This document shows positions 34,251 to 44,313 of a stretch of DNA of 48,024 nucleotides, in pieces. The translations under genes and the position numbers were made by a program. The notes below the pieces were generated by a model. The model saw only the letters and a list, made by a program, of their open reading frames with translations, searched no databases and was not told where the DNA came from. Numbering within the stretch: position 1 is the first letter of the stretch; every line of letters begins with the position of its first letter. Source of the DNA: Paraphysomonas bandaiensis (Eukaryota > Chrysophyceae); the NCBI GenBank assembly GCA_965644295.1, contig CBFFRP010000531.1, positions 1 through 48,024 of the forward strand, given 5' to 3'.

Positions 34251-37200
34251 ATGACAGATCCCTCTAGATTCCAGAAAGGCCTTAGCGCCTCAACTGTCCG
34301 TGAAGATCTTCGCATTCGCTTCACATCGGAGCTGATGGGACTGAGAGAGGGGTCCGTCCAGGAGGTGCAGTTCCCTTCTCATCTCTCTAATACGGTCAGT
34401 CTGCATACATACATACATACATACATACATAGACATATATACGTATAGTTATATATACATACATGTGTGTGTTACATGTATAATGTGATATATACAGGAG
34501 CGGAAGTTTCTTCATCAGGTTGCACAGGAGTTGGGGCTTAAATCAAAGAGCAGAGGGAAGGGAGAGAGTCGGTTCATTACTGTAACTAAGCCTGTAGGGT
34601 CCTCTGCATGTATATCTGCACAGGGATATGAGATTACATATGAGACGAGAGGTATACTGCGACCATTAGTAGAGGCCTGTGATCGACAGCCGGTGCATAT
34701 ACAGTCATCTCATGTGCGGAGGAGCAGTAGGGGTCGTAAGGACGGTAGGGGACGTAGGGATGAGCAGCAGCACCCCTCTGCAGTCTCCGTACAGCATGTT
34801 GAGCACTTTATTAGTCGTCAGACTGTTCGCCGTAACAGTCCGGAGTACGCGTCTCTTCAGTCTTCACGCGCAGCCCTTCCTGCACATGAACACAGAGATT
34901 CGATTGTGGAGATGGTGGATAAGAACTCTGTATCTCTGATCAGTGGTGACACAGGGTGTGGGAAAACCACACAAGTTCCTCAGTTTCTGTTGGACGATGA
35001 GCGTACAGGGGCTACTTGTCGTATAGCTGTGACACAACCGAGAAGGATCAGTGCTATGACTGTATCAGAGCGCATTGCATATGAAAGAGGTGAACAGTTG
35101 GGTAAGTGATATTGCATTGTTGAATGTTGCTCACAATCTGGCGCTTTTAATAGGTGACATTGTCGGATACAATATACGTCTTGAGTCAGAATGTGGCCCC
35201 AACACGAAGATCCACTTTATGACTCCAGGAATACTACTACGGCTCCTGCAAGATGACCCTACTCTTTCCGCCTGGACCCATATTATTATAGATGAAGCAC
35301 ATGAGCGTGATCGCTACACAGAATTTTTGTTCATAGTATTGAGGGATCTCCTGCAGGCAACCCCCAAGCGCGCCAGTGTCAAGCTGATTTTGATGTCGGC
35401 CACAATGCACACTGCAAGATTATCTGAGTACTTTGGGGGTGTTCCGCATCTCCGTATAGGAAGCTCTATGTATCCTGTGGAGGAATTCTATCTCGAGCAC
35501 GTACTGCGAATCACTGGTGTCGTGGATACGCTTTCTTCATCATCCCGTCCCGCCCCTATGAAAAAGTTTCGGTGCCCTATATGTAACAACCCTGACAAAG
35601 AGTTCTTGTCGGCTGTTGAGCTTGGAACCCATGTAGCCCTATGTACTGGTTCCTCCACGATATCTTCGAGTAGCCAACAGAATGAGGAGCAACAACACCA
35701 TTATGGTAACCAGCAGCACGACGATGATGGCGATGACTACGGCACGGAATATCTAGAAGATGTTTCCTCAGCTGATGGGGGCGACAGTGATAGAGACGGG
35801 GATGACGAAGAAGGCCTTGTGCCGCGTGATGTCATTATTCCTTCTGATGTTGTGGGTGTGTCTGCTGCTGTGCCACAGTCTGTTTCAGTGGAAGATGAGG
35901 AACTTCTACGGCGTTATCAACTGACCTGGGATGATTCCATGGTTGACTTGAATCTCATATGTTCTCTTATGCAGTATGTGTTTCGTTCGGAATTTTGTAG
36001 GAACGGAGGGGTAGTGTTGGTATTTCTTCCGGGGTGGGATGATATATCAAAACTTAAACGCATGCTGGTTGACACTGGCGGATTCGGAGACACCAGAAGA
36101 TTTAAAGTCCTGCAGTTGCATTCAGGTCAGTGTATGTCATATGGCATATGCGGATATACGCAACTGGATTGATTGCTTACTCAGGTATTCCAAAGAGCTC
36201 TCAGCGAGAAGTATTCCGCCCAGTGCCCCCTGGGATGCATAAAATTGTTCTCAGTACGAATATCGCCGAGACTTCAGTCACCATTGACAACGTTACTGTC
36301 GTCATCGACTCCGGAAGGGTCAAGGAGAAGGTTTATGATCCACACATAAAGCTTTCCAGTCTGAAAGAGAACTGGATATCCCAGGTACTTGTGGTAGATT
36401 ATGTTCGTACTGCTGCTCTTATTGCCGTCACAGTCGTCAGCACGTCAGAGGAAAGGAAGAGCTGGCAGAACCCGTGCTGGTGAGTGAAGCTATGGTTTTT
36501 AATGCACAGTTCAGTGCTTCTATAGGTGTTGTGTTTCGGCTTTACTCCAGTCGCAGATTCCAGTCTTTGCCGTCTCATCAAGACAGTGAGCTCTTGCGCT
36601 CATCGCTGGAAGAGCTCGTTCTCACCGCAAAGCTGATGGGTCTTGCACCAGGACAAGGAGCGAGCGCTGATGATGGAATCCACCGTTTGTTGCTCAAAGC
36701 TATGGATCCCCCACATCCATTAGCCATCACCAATGCGGTGGAGCTTCTGCGGGCAATTGAGTGTCTCGACAAAGAAGAAAGAATCACAACTATCGGACGT
36801 ACCCTCTCTTTGTTACCTGTTGACCCCTGTCTTGGTCGAGTGATTCTTTTAGGGGCACTTCTAGGTTGTGTTGGACCGATGATTCGCGTTGTCTGTGCTA
36901 TGAGTTACAGGGATCCATTTGTTATGCCTGCCACTGACCAACAGCGTGCAGACTGCAATAGGATGAAAGCTCGTCTTGCAAGAGGTGTTCCAAGTGACCA
37001 GTTGACACTTCTTCACGCCTTGTCTCAATACGAAAGTGCCTTGAAATCTGGTGCAGGGGTAGCTCAGAGATTTTGTGACGACTACTTTCTCTCCAAAAGT
37101 ACTCTAAGCTTTGTTTCAGACCTCTGTAAACAAGTGTCACGTTATCTTGAGAACTGCACAGGTATCAGTTCAAAACACCCATTCAACTCTCGACATAGTG

Positions 37201-37925
37201 GCAGCATACCTCTACAGTGCGCCCTCATTGGTGCTGGTCTCTTATCTTCTACTGCTGCCCGAAAGAAAGGCACGAGCGTCTTTGTGACTGAAAAGGGCTG
37301 CAAAGTGAAAGTACATCCATCAAGCGTTAACGCGAAGAAAAGTCGGTCCTCGGCTTTTGCAGAGAAATGTGAAGCAGAGGTGGAAATGATCGGATACCAG
37401 GAGTTGGTTGCAATTTCAGGTGGTCCATCTCACTGTGGAGGAGCGTCTTTGCAAATGCTGTCGACTACCCCTATCAGTGTTTTCTCCTTTCTATTGTGCT
37501 GCGGCTCCCTTACTTGCGCACCGATAACTACTGAAACAGTAGAAAATGATGAAGGGGACATAGACCCCTTGACTGTGGAAGTGTTAGCTGATGGTTGGCT
37601 TGCGCTTAAAACGTCTATAGACACGTATCAGCTCATATCTTCAATTCGAGTTCATCTGATGACCGCACTAGTTACATATCTTCAATCTCCTGGTCGTTCC
37701 CTACCGCCGCACCTGGCCGCTTTGCTGGATGGAATTGTGAAAGCTTTTTCCTTCGAGCAATTCGGAGCTAGGGTCTCGGGCTCAAAGCCTCCAGGTTCAA
37801 TGTCTCCTCATTCGATCGATGCCCGTACTGCGAGACAAAGTGTGGAGGGACCCACTATATCAGGAAAGCAATCCACATATAGAACTCGTAATAAAAAAGG
37901 TAGTAAAAATGCTAAACCAAGCTAG
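34251..37925 (+). CDS. R3H-domain DEAH-box RNA helicase with zinc-finger insertion
   Basis: Six exons, 34251-34394, 34498-35101, 35154-36125, 36185-36384, 36434-36479 and 36526-37925, give 1121 aa. An R3H nucleic-acid-binding domain (about residues 20-80, HLSNT-ERKFLHQVAQELGL-KSKSRGKGESRF) precedes the helicase core: Walker A GDTGCGKTTQ (198-207), DEAH (296-299), SAT (331-333), STNIAETSVTIDNV (597-610) and motif VI QRKGRAGR (645-652). HA2/ratchet and OB-fold regions follow, typical of DExH RNA helicases related to DHX36, YTHDC2 and plant NIH. Between the two RecA domains sit a C2HC finger (Cys390, Cys393, His409, Cys413) and about 70 acidic, low-complexity residues. In YTHDC2 this position holds ankyrin repeats. 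No YTH domain is seen. Intron 1 contains a short ACAT run. Confidence 0.93.
34404..34430. repeat. Short (ACAT)n run in helicase intron 1
   Basis: Six to seven ACAT units inside the 103-nt first intron, the same motif as the large array 300 bp upstream. Confidence 0.85.
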
Positions 37926-38679
37926 AAGTGTAGTAACCATAGAGTTGTGTATGATATCTAACTTGTAACTAGAATGATTTGTCAAGTTATGACAACATGC
38001 ATGACTGTTTAAAATTGATTAGCTTTCAAAGAAACTGAGACCAGTTTCTAACGTATCAAAGTAAAAAATGTTACTTCAAGTGGTTGAGTGATGAGCATGT
38101 GATAGCAATATGCAATATGTAACTTAGTAACACTTACTTCTATTCACACTTAGTAACACATCATCACACGTATCACTAATATGTTACAACTTTATCGAAT
38201 TGTCATTGAATGGAAGTTTTGCGAGACATAGTGAGTAATAGCCAATTAGTTATTTCCATAACATGCTTAGTAATAAAGCTTCTGTCTTAGAAATGAATAT
38301 AATATTAGTTTCAAAAATGTGAAGTAACGAATATATAATATATGACAATGTATTGCAATATATTGTAAAATATATTGATTGTTCGACCGGCCAAAATTCC
38401 CATCAATATTGTTTCTGTTAAAGTGGCGCACAATATATTGCAATATTATGATAGTCATATAAGAGAAGATCCTTAACTGTAGGGTAAAAAATACAAGTCC
38501 ATGTATACAAATATCCGGAAAATAAGAAAAAAGCCTATTTTTGATGTTATTTTCTATTTTTTATATGTATCGCCACCTCAAACAGCACTCTACACCTCTC
38601 CACATGTATGTACAGTACTTCTCTTAATATAGTATATATATCCTATAGTGACAAGAAGAGACAACTATAGGATATAAGA
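37926..38679. other. Spacer left of the hAT remnant
   Basis: AT-rich, with one unit of the TTAGTAACACTTACTTCTATTC repeat (about 38122-38155) and the left MITE-like element (38351-38445). No gene. Confidence 0.6.
38351..38445. repeat. MITE-like element, left copy
   Basis: A 95-bp element with perfect 16-bp terminal inverted repeats (TATTGCAATATATTGT at the left end, its reverse complement at the right end). The core shares AAAAT(C/T)(C/T)CCATCAATA with the right copy at 40073-40170, in the same orientation. Non-coding. Which transposase family would mobilise it is unknown. Confidence 0.7.
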
Positions 38680-39995
38680 ATGCTTAGTGGTATGATAACG
38701 ATGAGTGCATACAAAAGTAGGGACATTTACCGCTGTTTTTGGAGTCCGGTTGAAGGTGAACCAAACAAGCACGTATGCAAAGTCTGTGGGCGCGTACGAG
38801 TGCAGAATATATCGAATGGCTACAACAACTTGAAGAACCACACATTGTCGCATGGTGAGTGGGAAGATTCAATGAAGAAGTATTTAAGGGTTGTCTGCAC
38901 CAATGGTCCCATGGATGCTTTTGTTTTTTCCAACCTTCGGACAAAGCAAAAAACATTTTTGAGTGGGTAGAGTGGATTGTGGATGAAAATCTTCCGTTTA
39001 TTTTTTGTGAGAAGAAACTAACTAGAAAGAAGACTTGTTTGGGTAAGATATGTGCTAAAACAGTTAAAAAGTACATGAAACTGTTGGAGATGAAGTTACG
39101 CGAGATCATCAAAGATATGCTGCCGCCAACATTTGGTCTAATCATGGACGGTTGAACTGCGGATTGCTACCACTACAGTGCCATATTTGCCACCTTCTGT
39201 GACCGGAATAAGATTCCTAGTCAGATATTACTATCATGTGATGTACAAGAAGATATTGATGATTGCACTGTTTTTGACGAAGATTTACCCGATGAGGAGA
39301 AGTTATATGGATTCACTGCTGCCGATTGGTTCGATAATGTTGTGAGCGTTCTCAATAAATTCGGTGTTGAGGTTAATGCTGATAATGTTTGCGATATTGT
39401 TGAGTTGATAGGGACAACTGCGCTACAAACAGAAAGCTGGCGAACGATTCCGGTAATACCTTCGGGTAATACCTTATTGAGGGACTTCGGGGCAAAGTAT
39501 CCCCTATCTGCTTTACGGAAAGAGAGCTCCATTGTTAATGATCCGAATTTTGAGAATGGAATTGCAAAAATCCAAGCAGGCGAAGAATTTGATTGGACAA
39601 GGTCTGAGAAAGATGCTGTTAGAATATATCTCCATTCAGACAGTGATTGCAACAATACAGAGGATGATGAAGCTGGCGTTGGCTATGCGGAAAAAATTCT
39701 TCAGTCAGCTCAAAAAATTAAGAAACGAAAAGTTGAAATATCTAAGTACAGGTCAACAAGTCATGTAGTATGTACTTCCAATACATGTGAACGCCTGTTC
39801 AGCGTAGCTAAACTTATCATTTCAGTGTTGCGCAAAAGTATGCATCCTTCTACACTTAATATGCTGTTGTTTCTGAAAGCTAATCGACAGTTGTGGCCGG
39901 ATGCAAGCATATTTCAAATAATTTTGGATGAATTTGGTGATGTTGACGTCAGCGATGATGGATCAGAGGATGAGGACGAGGTGGATTTTTATTAG
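38680..39995 (+). pseudogene. Decayed hAT-family transposase
   Basis: The N-terminal frame has a BED-type zinc finger (CKVCGR ... NNLKNHTLSH). After a frameshift near 38930 the frame continues with KNIFEWVEWIVDENLPF and reaches FGLIMDG, where a TGA interrupts the conserved DG-Trp-Thr catalytic block at about 39153. The following frame (about 39156-39995) holds AIFATF, then jumps near 39400 directly toward the C-terminal part, so roughly the middle of the enzyme is missing. The hAT dimerisation region (SNTCERLFSVAKLIISVLRK then STLNMLLFLKANRQLWP) and an acidic end are kept. This is a non-functional relic. Target-site duplications were not identified. Confidence 0.88.
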
Positions 39996-40838
39996 CTATA
40001 AGCAGTTGTTACTTACTAATACTAAAAATTGAATCTACGGGTGTGTTTACTTACTGCTTAGTCATACTAATATATTGCAATATATTGTAATTGTATTGTT
40101 GAGCCTGCTTAAAATCTCCATCAATAGTATTGATAGAACGCTAACTTACAATAGTATTGCAATATATTGTTTCCTAGCCCTGAATATATGGCCCCAGCCA
40201 AGAAAGTATATAAATCTCATATACAAAATCTAGGGAATGACCTCTTGCTAATTTGTCTTACCATCAAGGTTGACCTTAATTGTAAGAGATATGTTTCAAA
40301 ATATATTGTTCAAACCCGAGGAAGTAAGGAAGGTTGGATATTAGAATATGGATCTTATTCTAGTATATTCAGTATGTCACTTCAAGACAATGTACGAGAA
40401 TACAGTGAAATATAGTGATGTACAAATGCTGTGATGATATTGAGAAACTGAAATAGTTTGATCGTTCAAGATATGTTCAGTAACGAGAGGTTCGCATATG
40501 TAGGATATTATGCAGGGATTATAATGAGTTAGTGTTGGTTATCACAACTTCGTGTAAACGATATTAATAAATCTATCTAGTCTTACGACAAATTCTCTCT
40601 GTGATCTAGTGTAAAATGAGCGTTTCTCAATATTGGAGAAGACAGTACTAATGTCAACGAAATGATTAAATGATTAAGTGACTTTGGACCTTCGATACAC
40701 CAAATACATTACATATTACATATCCAAATTCTAGGTAAATTCAATTCAACAATATACTCCAGTTAATATACCTACATAGTCACAACAAAAGTTAACGTAT
40801 ACTAGCCTCATATATACACCCTTGATTTACGCGGCCAT
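39996..40838. other. Spacer right of the hAT remnant
   Basis: Contains the right MITE-like copy. A plus-strand open frame follows (40167-40415, 82 codons, MAPAKKVYKSHIQNLGND) that is not recognised and may be part of the decayed element. The rest is AT-rich. Confidence 0.45.
40073..40170. repeat. MITE-like element, right copy
   Basis: Same end sequence TATTGCAATATATTGT and similar core (CTCCATCAATAGTATTG) as 38351-38445, in direct orientation. The right end is altered (ACAATAGTATTGCAATATATTG). Together the two copies bracket the hAT relic. Confidence 0.65.
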
Positions 40839-41288
40839 TCATTTCGTGGAATCTTCATTAGAAATTACGGCCTTAAAGAAACCCTTTGGCTCCAGTTGCA
40901 AGTCATCATTTGTGTCAAATTGAAAGTACTGTTGATCAATCTCTGAGTCAGTAAGCTTTTCACCCAATCGAAGCAATACACGTTTAATCTGATGCTGATT
41001 AATAGTCCCGACAAGATCCTTATCAAACACATCGAATGCTTCTTGCATCTCAGCCCGACACCAGCTATCCGTAGACAACGTCATCGCCACTATGATGCTC
41101 ATGTATTCCTGAAAACTCACTGGTTTGGATGATTGCCCTCTCTCTATAAGTCTACCATCAGGCTCTATGCCATGAGCCTTCAGAGCCAAGAGGAGCTGAG
41201 ATCCTGATATCTGACCCTCGTCATTCTCATCAAGCATCTTGAATGTGTCCATGAATTCATTGTTGAGATCATCGCTGAGTTGTGCCAT
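40839..41288 (-). CDS. Calmodulin/centrin-like EF-hand protein with degenerate loops
   Basis: Single exon, 149 aa, the length of calmodulin. Four EF-hand helices-loop units are traceable. Loop 1 is DENDEGQISGSQ (residues 20-31) and loop 3 is DKDLVGTINQHQ, without Glu at position 12 in either. Loop 2 is eroded (between IERGQSSKPVSFQEY) and loop 4 is DTNDDLQLEPKG, also without Glu12. The missing Glu at the bidentate position suggests weak or no calcium binding at most sites. It could act like a myosin light chain or a centrin-related structural partner. The start overlaps no other gene and diverges from the first seven-helix gene across array 4. Confidence 0.85.
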   Translation of the reverse strand: MAQLSDDLNNEFMDTFKMLDENDEGQISGSQLLLALKAHGIEPDGRLIERGQSSKPVSFQEYMSIIVAMTLSTDSWCRAEMQEAFDVFDKDLVGTINQHQIKRVLLRLGEKLTDSEIDQQYFQFDTNDDLQLEPKGFFKAVISNEDSTK

Positions 41289-41402
41289 GAGAATGAGTGC
41301 TTAAGACTCAATCACCAGGAACGAATGAATATAAGCATATATATACACATACAAGACAACATAACAACACCACACCCCAAAAACAGAAACAGACACATAT
41401 AT

Positions 41403-41912
41403 GTGTATGTATGTATGTATGTATGTATGTATGTATGTATGTATGTATGTATGTATGTATGTATGTATGTATGTATGTATGTATGTATGTATGTATGTAT
41501 GTATGTATGTATGTATGTATGTATGTATGTATGTATGTATGTATGTATGTATGTATGTATGTATGTATGTATGTATGTATGTATGTATGTATGTATGTAT
41601 GTATGTATGTATGTATGTATGTATGTATGTATGTATGTATGTATGTATGTATGTATGTATGTATGTATGTATGTATGTATGTATGTATGTATGTATGTAT
41701 GTATGTATGTATGTATGTAGGTATGTAGGTATGTAGGTATGTAGGTATGTATGTATGTATGTATGTATGTATGTACGTATGTATGTATGTATGTATGTAT
41801 GTATGTATGTATGTATGTATGTATGTATGTATGTATGTATGTATGTATGTATGTATGTATGTATGTATGTATGTATGTATGTATGTATGTATGTATGTAT
41901 GTATGTATGTGT
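41403..41912. repeat. (ATGT)n tetranucleotide array 4, about 0.5 kb
   Basis: About 127 units, with a cluster of GTAGGTATGTAGG variants at about 41718-41750, one GTACG near 41774, and a GTGTATCTATGC end. It lies 115 bp from the EF-hand start and 45 bp from the start of the first seven-helix gene. Confidence 0.97.
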
Positions 41913-41956
41913 GTATCTATGCATATCATTGTTAGTTATTCTTCGTAGGTGTTAAT

Positions 41957-43081
41957 ATGGACGAAGGCATCTCATTAAACAATTCCATTCTCGTCCGCTC
42001 AGTCAGGGACTCCTCGCCATTCAATATCAACTCTGCTCTTCCTTTCGATCTCGTATGGTGTAGAGGTATTGTAGGGAGCAGAAGAGGGTGTATATGGATT
42101 ACATCTCTATATATAATAGTCGGGATATTTTCCCTCGCTATTAGTTATTTTTATTCGATTATATCTTATAATGGGGCTTTTTTTATCTTCCGTGTGACAC
42201 AAGCCTTTCATATGATCGTACTACCTCCTTTATACATATGGTCATTACGAGCTGTGTTTACAAGTAAAGAGGTATCATATATACTCGAACACACACTACA
42301 CCATCATCCAAATATAAGACATCATTTCACATTGTTCTGTCGTGCTAATATCATATTAGTGTGCTGTGCTATTATTGCATACTGTGCAAGTATTAAAGCT
42401 GCATGGTATTTTAAGGTATTCTCTGCATTCATGGCTGGTTTTTATGTAGTGCCGTACGTCATCACATATGTCTTATTTATCTGTATATTAATAACTTATC
42501 ACCATTTATCTATTAGTTTTGTACATGATATAAGACTATATATGGGAGAGCCAGTGACTTTCACTGATGAAGATCGTCTATCTGATCATGTCATTAAGTA
42601 TCCTCAGAATGCTCTTGCTGACTTTCATCAGATCAGACAACGTTACTATCGCGCCCTTCTTTCATGTCGACATGCCTCTAGACGATGGGGTCCAATGCTT
42701 GGTATACTCCTCTTTTTTGCTGGGCTGTACGTAGTGTACGCTGTGTGGAACCTGTATGTCGGAGAGATTTCTACATCTGCACTTATCGGGTATATTGTGG
42801 TGGGACTAATTCAATTGGGTGAGATAGGTGTAGCTATTACCTCAGTCAATGGTGCCGCACAATTAGTTTGTCGTGACATTGCTGCGTATGGTATATATTT
42901 GGGGTTGCACGGGAAATTGGGACAAGAGCATACCCAGGATGTTACGCTGTTTGTGCAGTCTGCAATGCATTCCAGATTAGAGATCTCTTTCATGGGAAAC
43001 TTTGTGCTTCGGACACGAATGTTAATGGCAGTCGGGGGATCAATTATTGCAGCCGTTATTCCTGGAATTATTCTGAGATAA
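41957..43081 (+). CDS. Seven-helix membrane protein, gustatory-receptor-like, tandem copy 1
   Basis: Single exon, 374 aa. Seven hydrophobic segments: about 48-70, 73-98, 130-146, 155-181, 245-267, 272-297 and 355-373. The N-terminus is polar and short. There are long loops between helices 4-5 (about 65 residues) and 6-7 (about 57 residues), and helix 7 lies at the very C-terminus after FMGNFVLRTRMLMAVGGS. This layout matches the insect gustatory/odorant receptor superfamily and its protist GRL relatives, where the short last helix lines the ion pore; that placement is inference from topology. It is not a GPCR by pattern, since no DRY or NPxxY is seen. Tandem paralogue of 44314-45438, 91% identical. 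Possible roles are chemosensation or an ion channel. Confidence 0.85.
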   Translation: MDEGISLNNSILVRSVRDSSPFNINSALPFDLVWCRGIVGSRRGCIWITSLYIIVGIFSLAISYFYSIISYNGAFFIFRVTQAFHMIVLPPLYIWSLRAVFTSKEVSYILEHTLHHHPNIRHHFTLFCRANIILVCCAIIAYCASIKAAWYFKVFSAFMAGFYVVPYVITYVLFICILITYHHLSISFVHDIRLYMGEPVTFTDEDRLSDHVIKYPQNALADFHQIRQRYYRALLSCRHASRRWGPMLGILLFFAGLYVVYAVWNLYVGEISTSALIGYIVVGLIQLGEIGVAITSVNGAAQLVCRDIAAYGIYLGLHGKLGQEHTQDVTLFVQSAMHSRLEISFMGNFVLRTRMLMAVGGSIIAAVIPGIILR

Positions 43082-43495
43082 TCCCAGTTTTTTTGTTGCG
43101 CCATATATCACTGTGTGTTTCGCTGCTATAGGGCGTATTATCAGGCTTGCGTAACAATTACTTGGTTTTAATAGTGGTAATTTCAATTATTAGTATTGGT
43201 AATTGTTGCCAATTTAGTTGCAATTAATTGGTTGGCTACATTTTATATAGCATCTTAAAATATATAGCTACTGATCATAGATACAAACTCGTTAAGGGTT
43301 ACTATACACTCTAACCTCGGCACGTAAGAGAGGAATAAAGAATAAAGCATGTCAAATATCGTTGGCAAAGCACAAAAACTGAGAACCTCAACAACGATCG
43401 TCTAGATACATAGCATATAAAAGATGACTGCAGATCTTCAACTGCTTCGAAATATTCAAGTATAGTAGTGTAAATGAAGTTAGAAGCATGTACGT
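43082..43495. other. 3' flank of copy 1 and junction of the tandem duplication
   Basis: The first 60 bp are identical or nearly so to the 3' flank of copy 2 (45439-45497). Homology then stops near 43140, marking the duplication breakpoint. The repeat GGCTTGCGTAACAATTA (43144) matches 19838-19870 in inverted orientation. Confidence 0.7.
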
Positions 43496-44272
43496 ATGTA
43501 TGTATATACGTATGTATGTATGTATGTATGTATGTATGTATGTATGTATGTATGTATGTATGTATGTATGTATGTATGTATGTATGTCTGTATGTATGTA
43601 TGTCTGTATGTATGTATGTATGTATGTATGTATGTATGTATGTATGTATGTATGTATGTATGTATGTATGTATGTATGTATGTATGTATGTATGTATGTA
43701 TGTATGTATGTATGTATGTATGTATGTATGTATGTATGTATGTATGTATGTATGTATGTATGTATGTATGTATGTATGTATGTATGTATGTATGTATGTA
43801 TGTATGTATGTATGTATGTATGTATGTATGTATGTATGTATGTATGTATGTATGTATGTATGTATGTATGTATGTATGTATGTATGTATGTGTGTATGTA
43901 TGTATGTATGTATGTATGTATGTATGTATGTATGTATGTATGTATGTATGTATGTATGTATGTATGTATGTATGTATGTATGTATGTATGTATGTATGTA
44001 TGTATGTATGTATGTATGTATGTATGTATGTATGTATGTATGTATGTATGTATGTATGTATGTATGTATGTACGTATGTATGTATGTATGTATGTATGTA
44101 TGTATGTATGTATGTATGTATGTATGTATGTATGTATGTATGTATGTATGTATGTATGTATGTATGTATGTATGTATGTATGTATGTATGTATGTATGTA
44201 TGTATGTATGTATGTATGTATGTATGTATGTATGTATGTATGTATGTATGTATGTATGTATGTATGTGTGTA
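43496..44272. repeat. (ATGT)n tetranucleotide array 5, about 0.78 kb
   Basis: About 190 units with TGTCTG variants near 43587 and 43603, one GTGTG near 43890 and one TACG near 44072. The 3' end (GTGTATCTATGCATATCATT) is identical to that of array 4, so arrays and genes were duplicated together. Confidence 0.97.
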
Positions 44273-44313
44273 TCTATGCATATCATTGTTAGTTATTCTT
44301 CGTAGGTGTTAAT

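Noticed and set aside
42811-43104. 97-codon minus-strand frames at 42811-43104 and 45168-45461
   Set aside because: Both are antisense to the same conserved part of the two membrane-protein genes, so their similarity only reflects the duplication.
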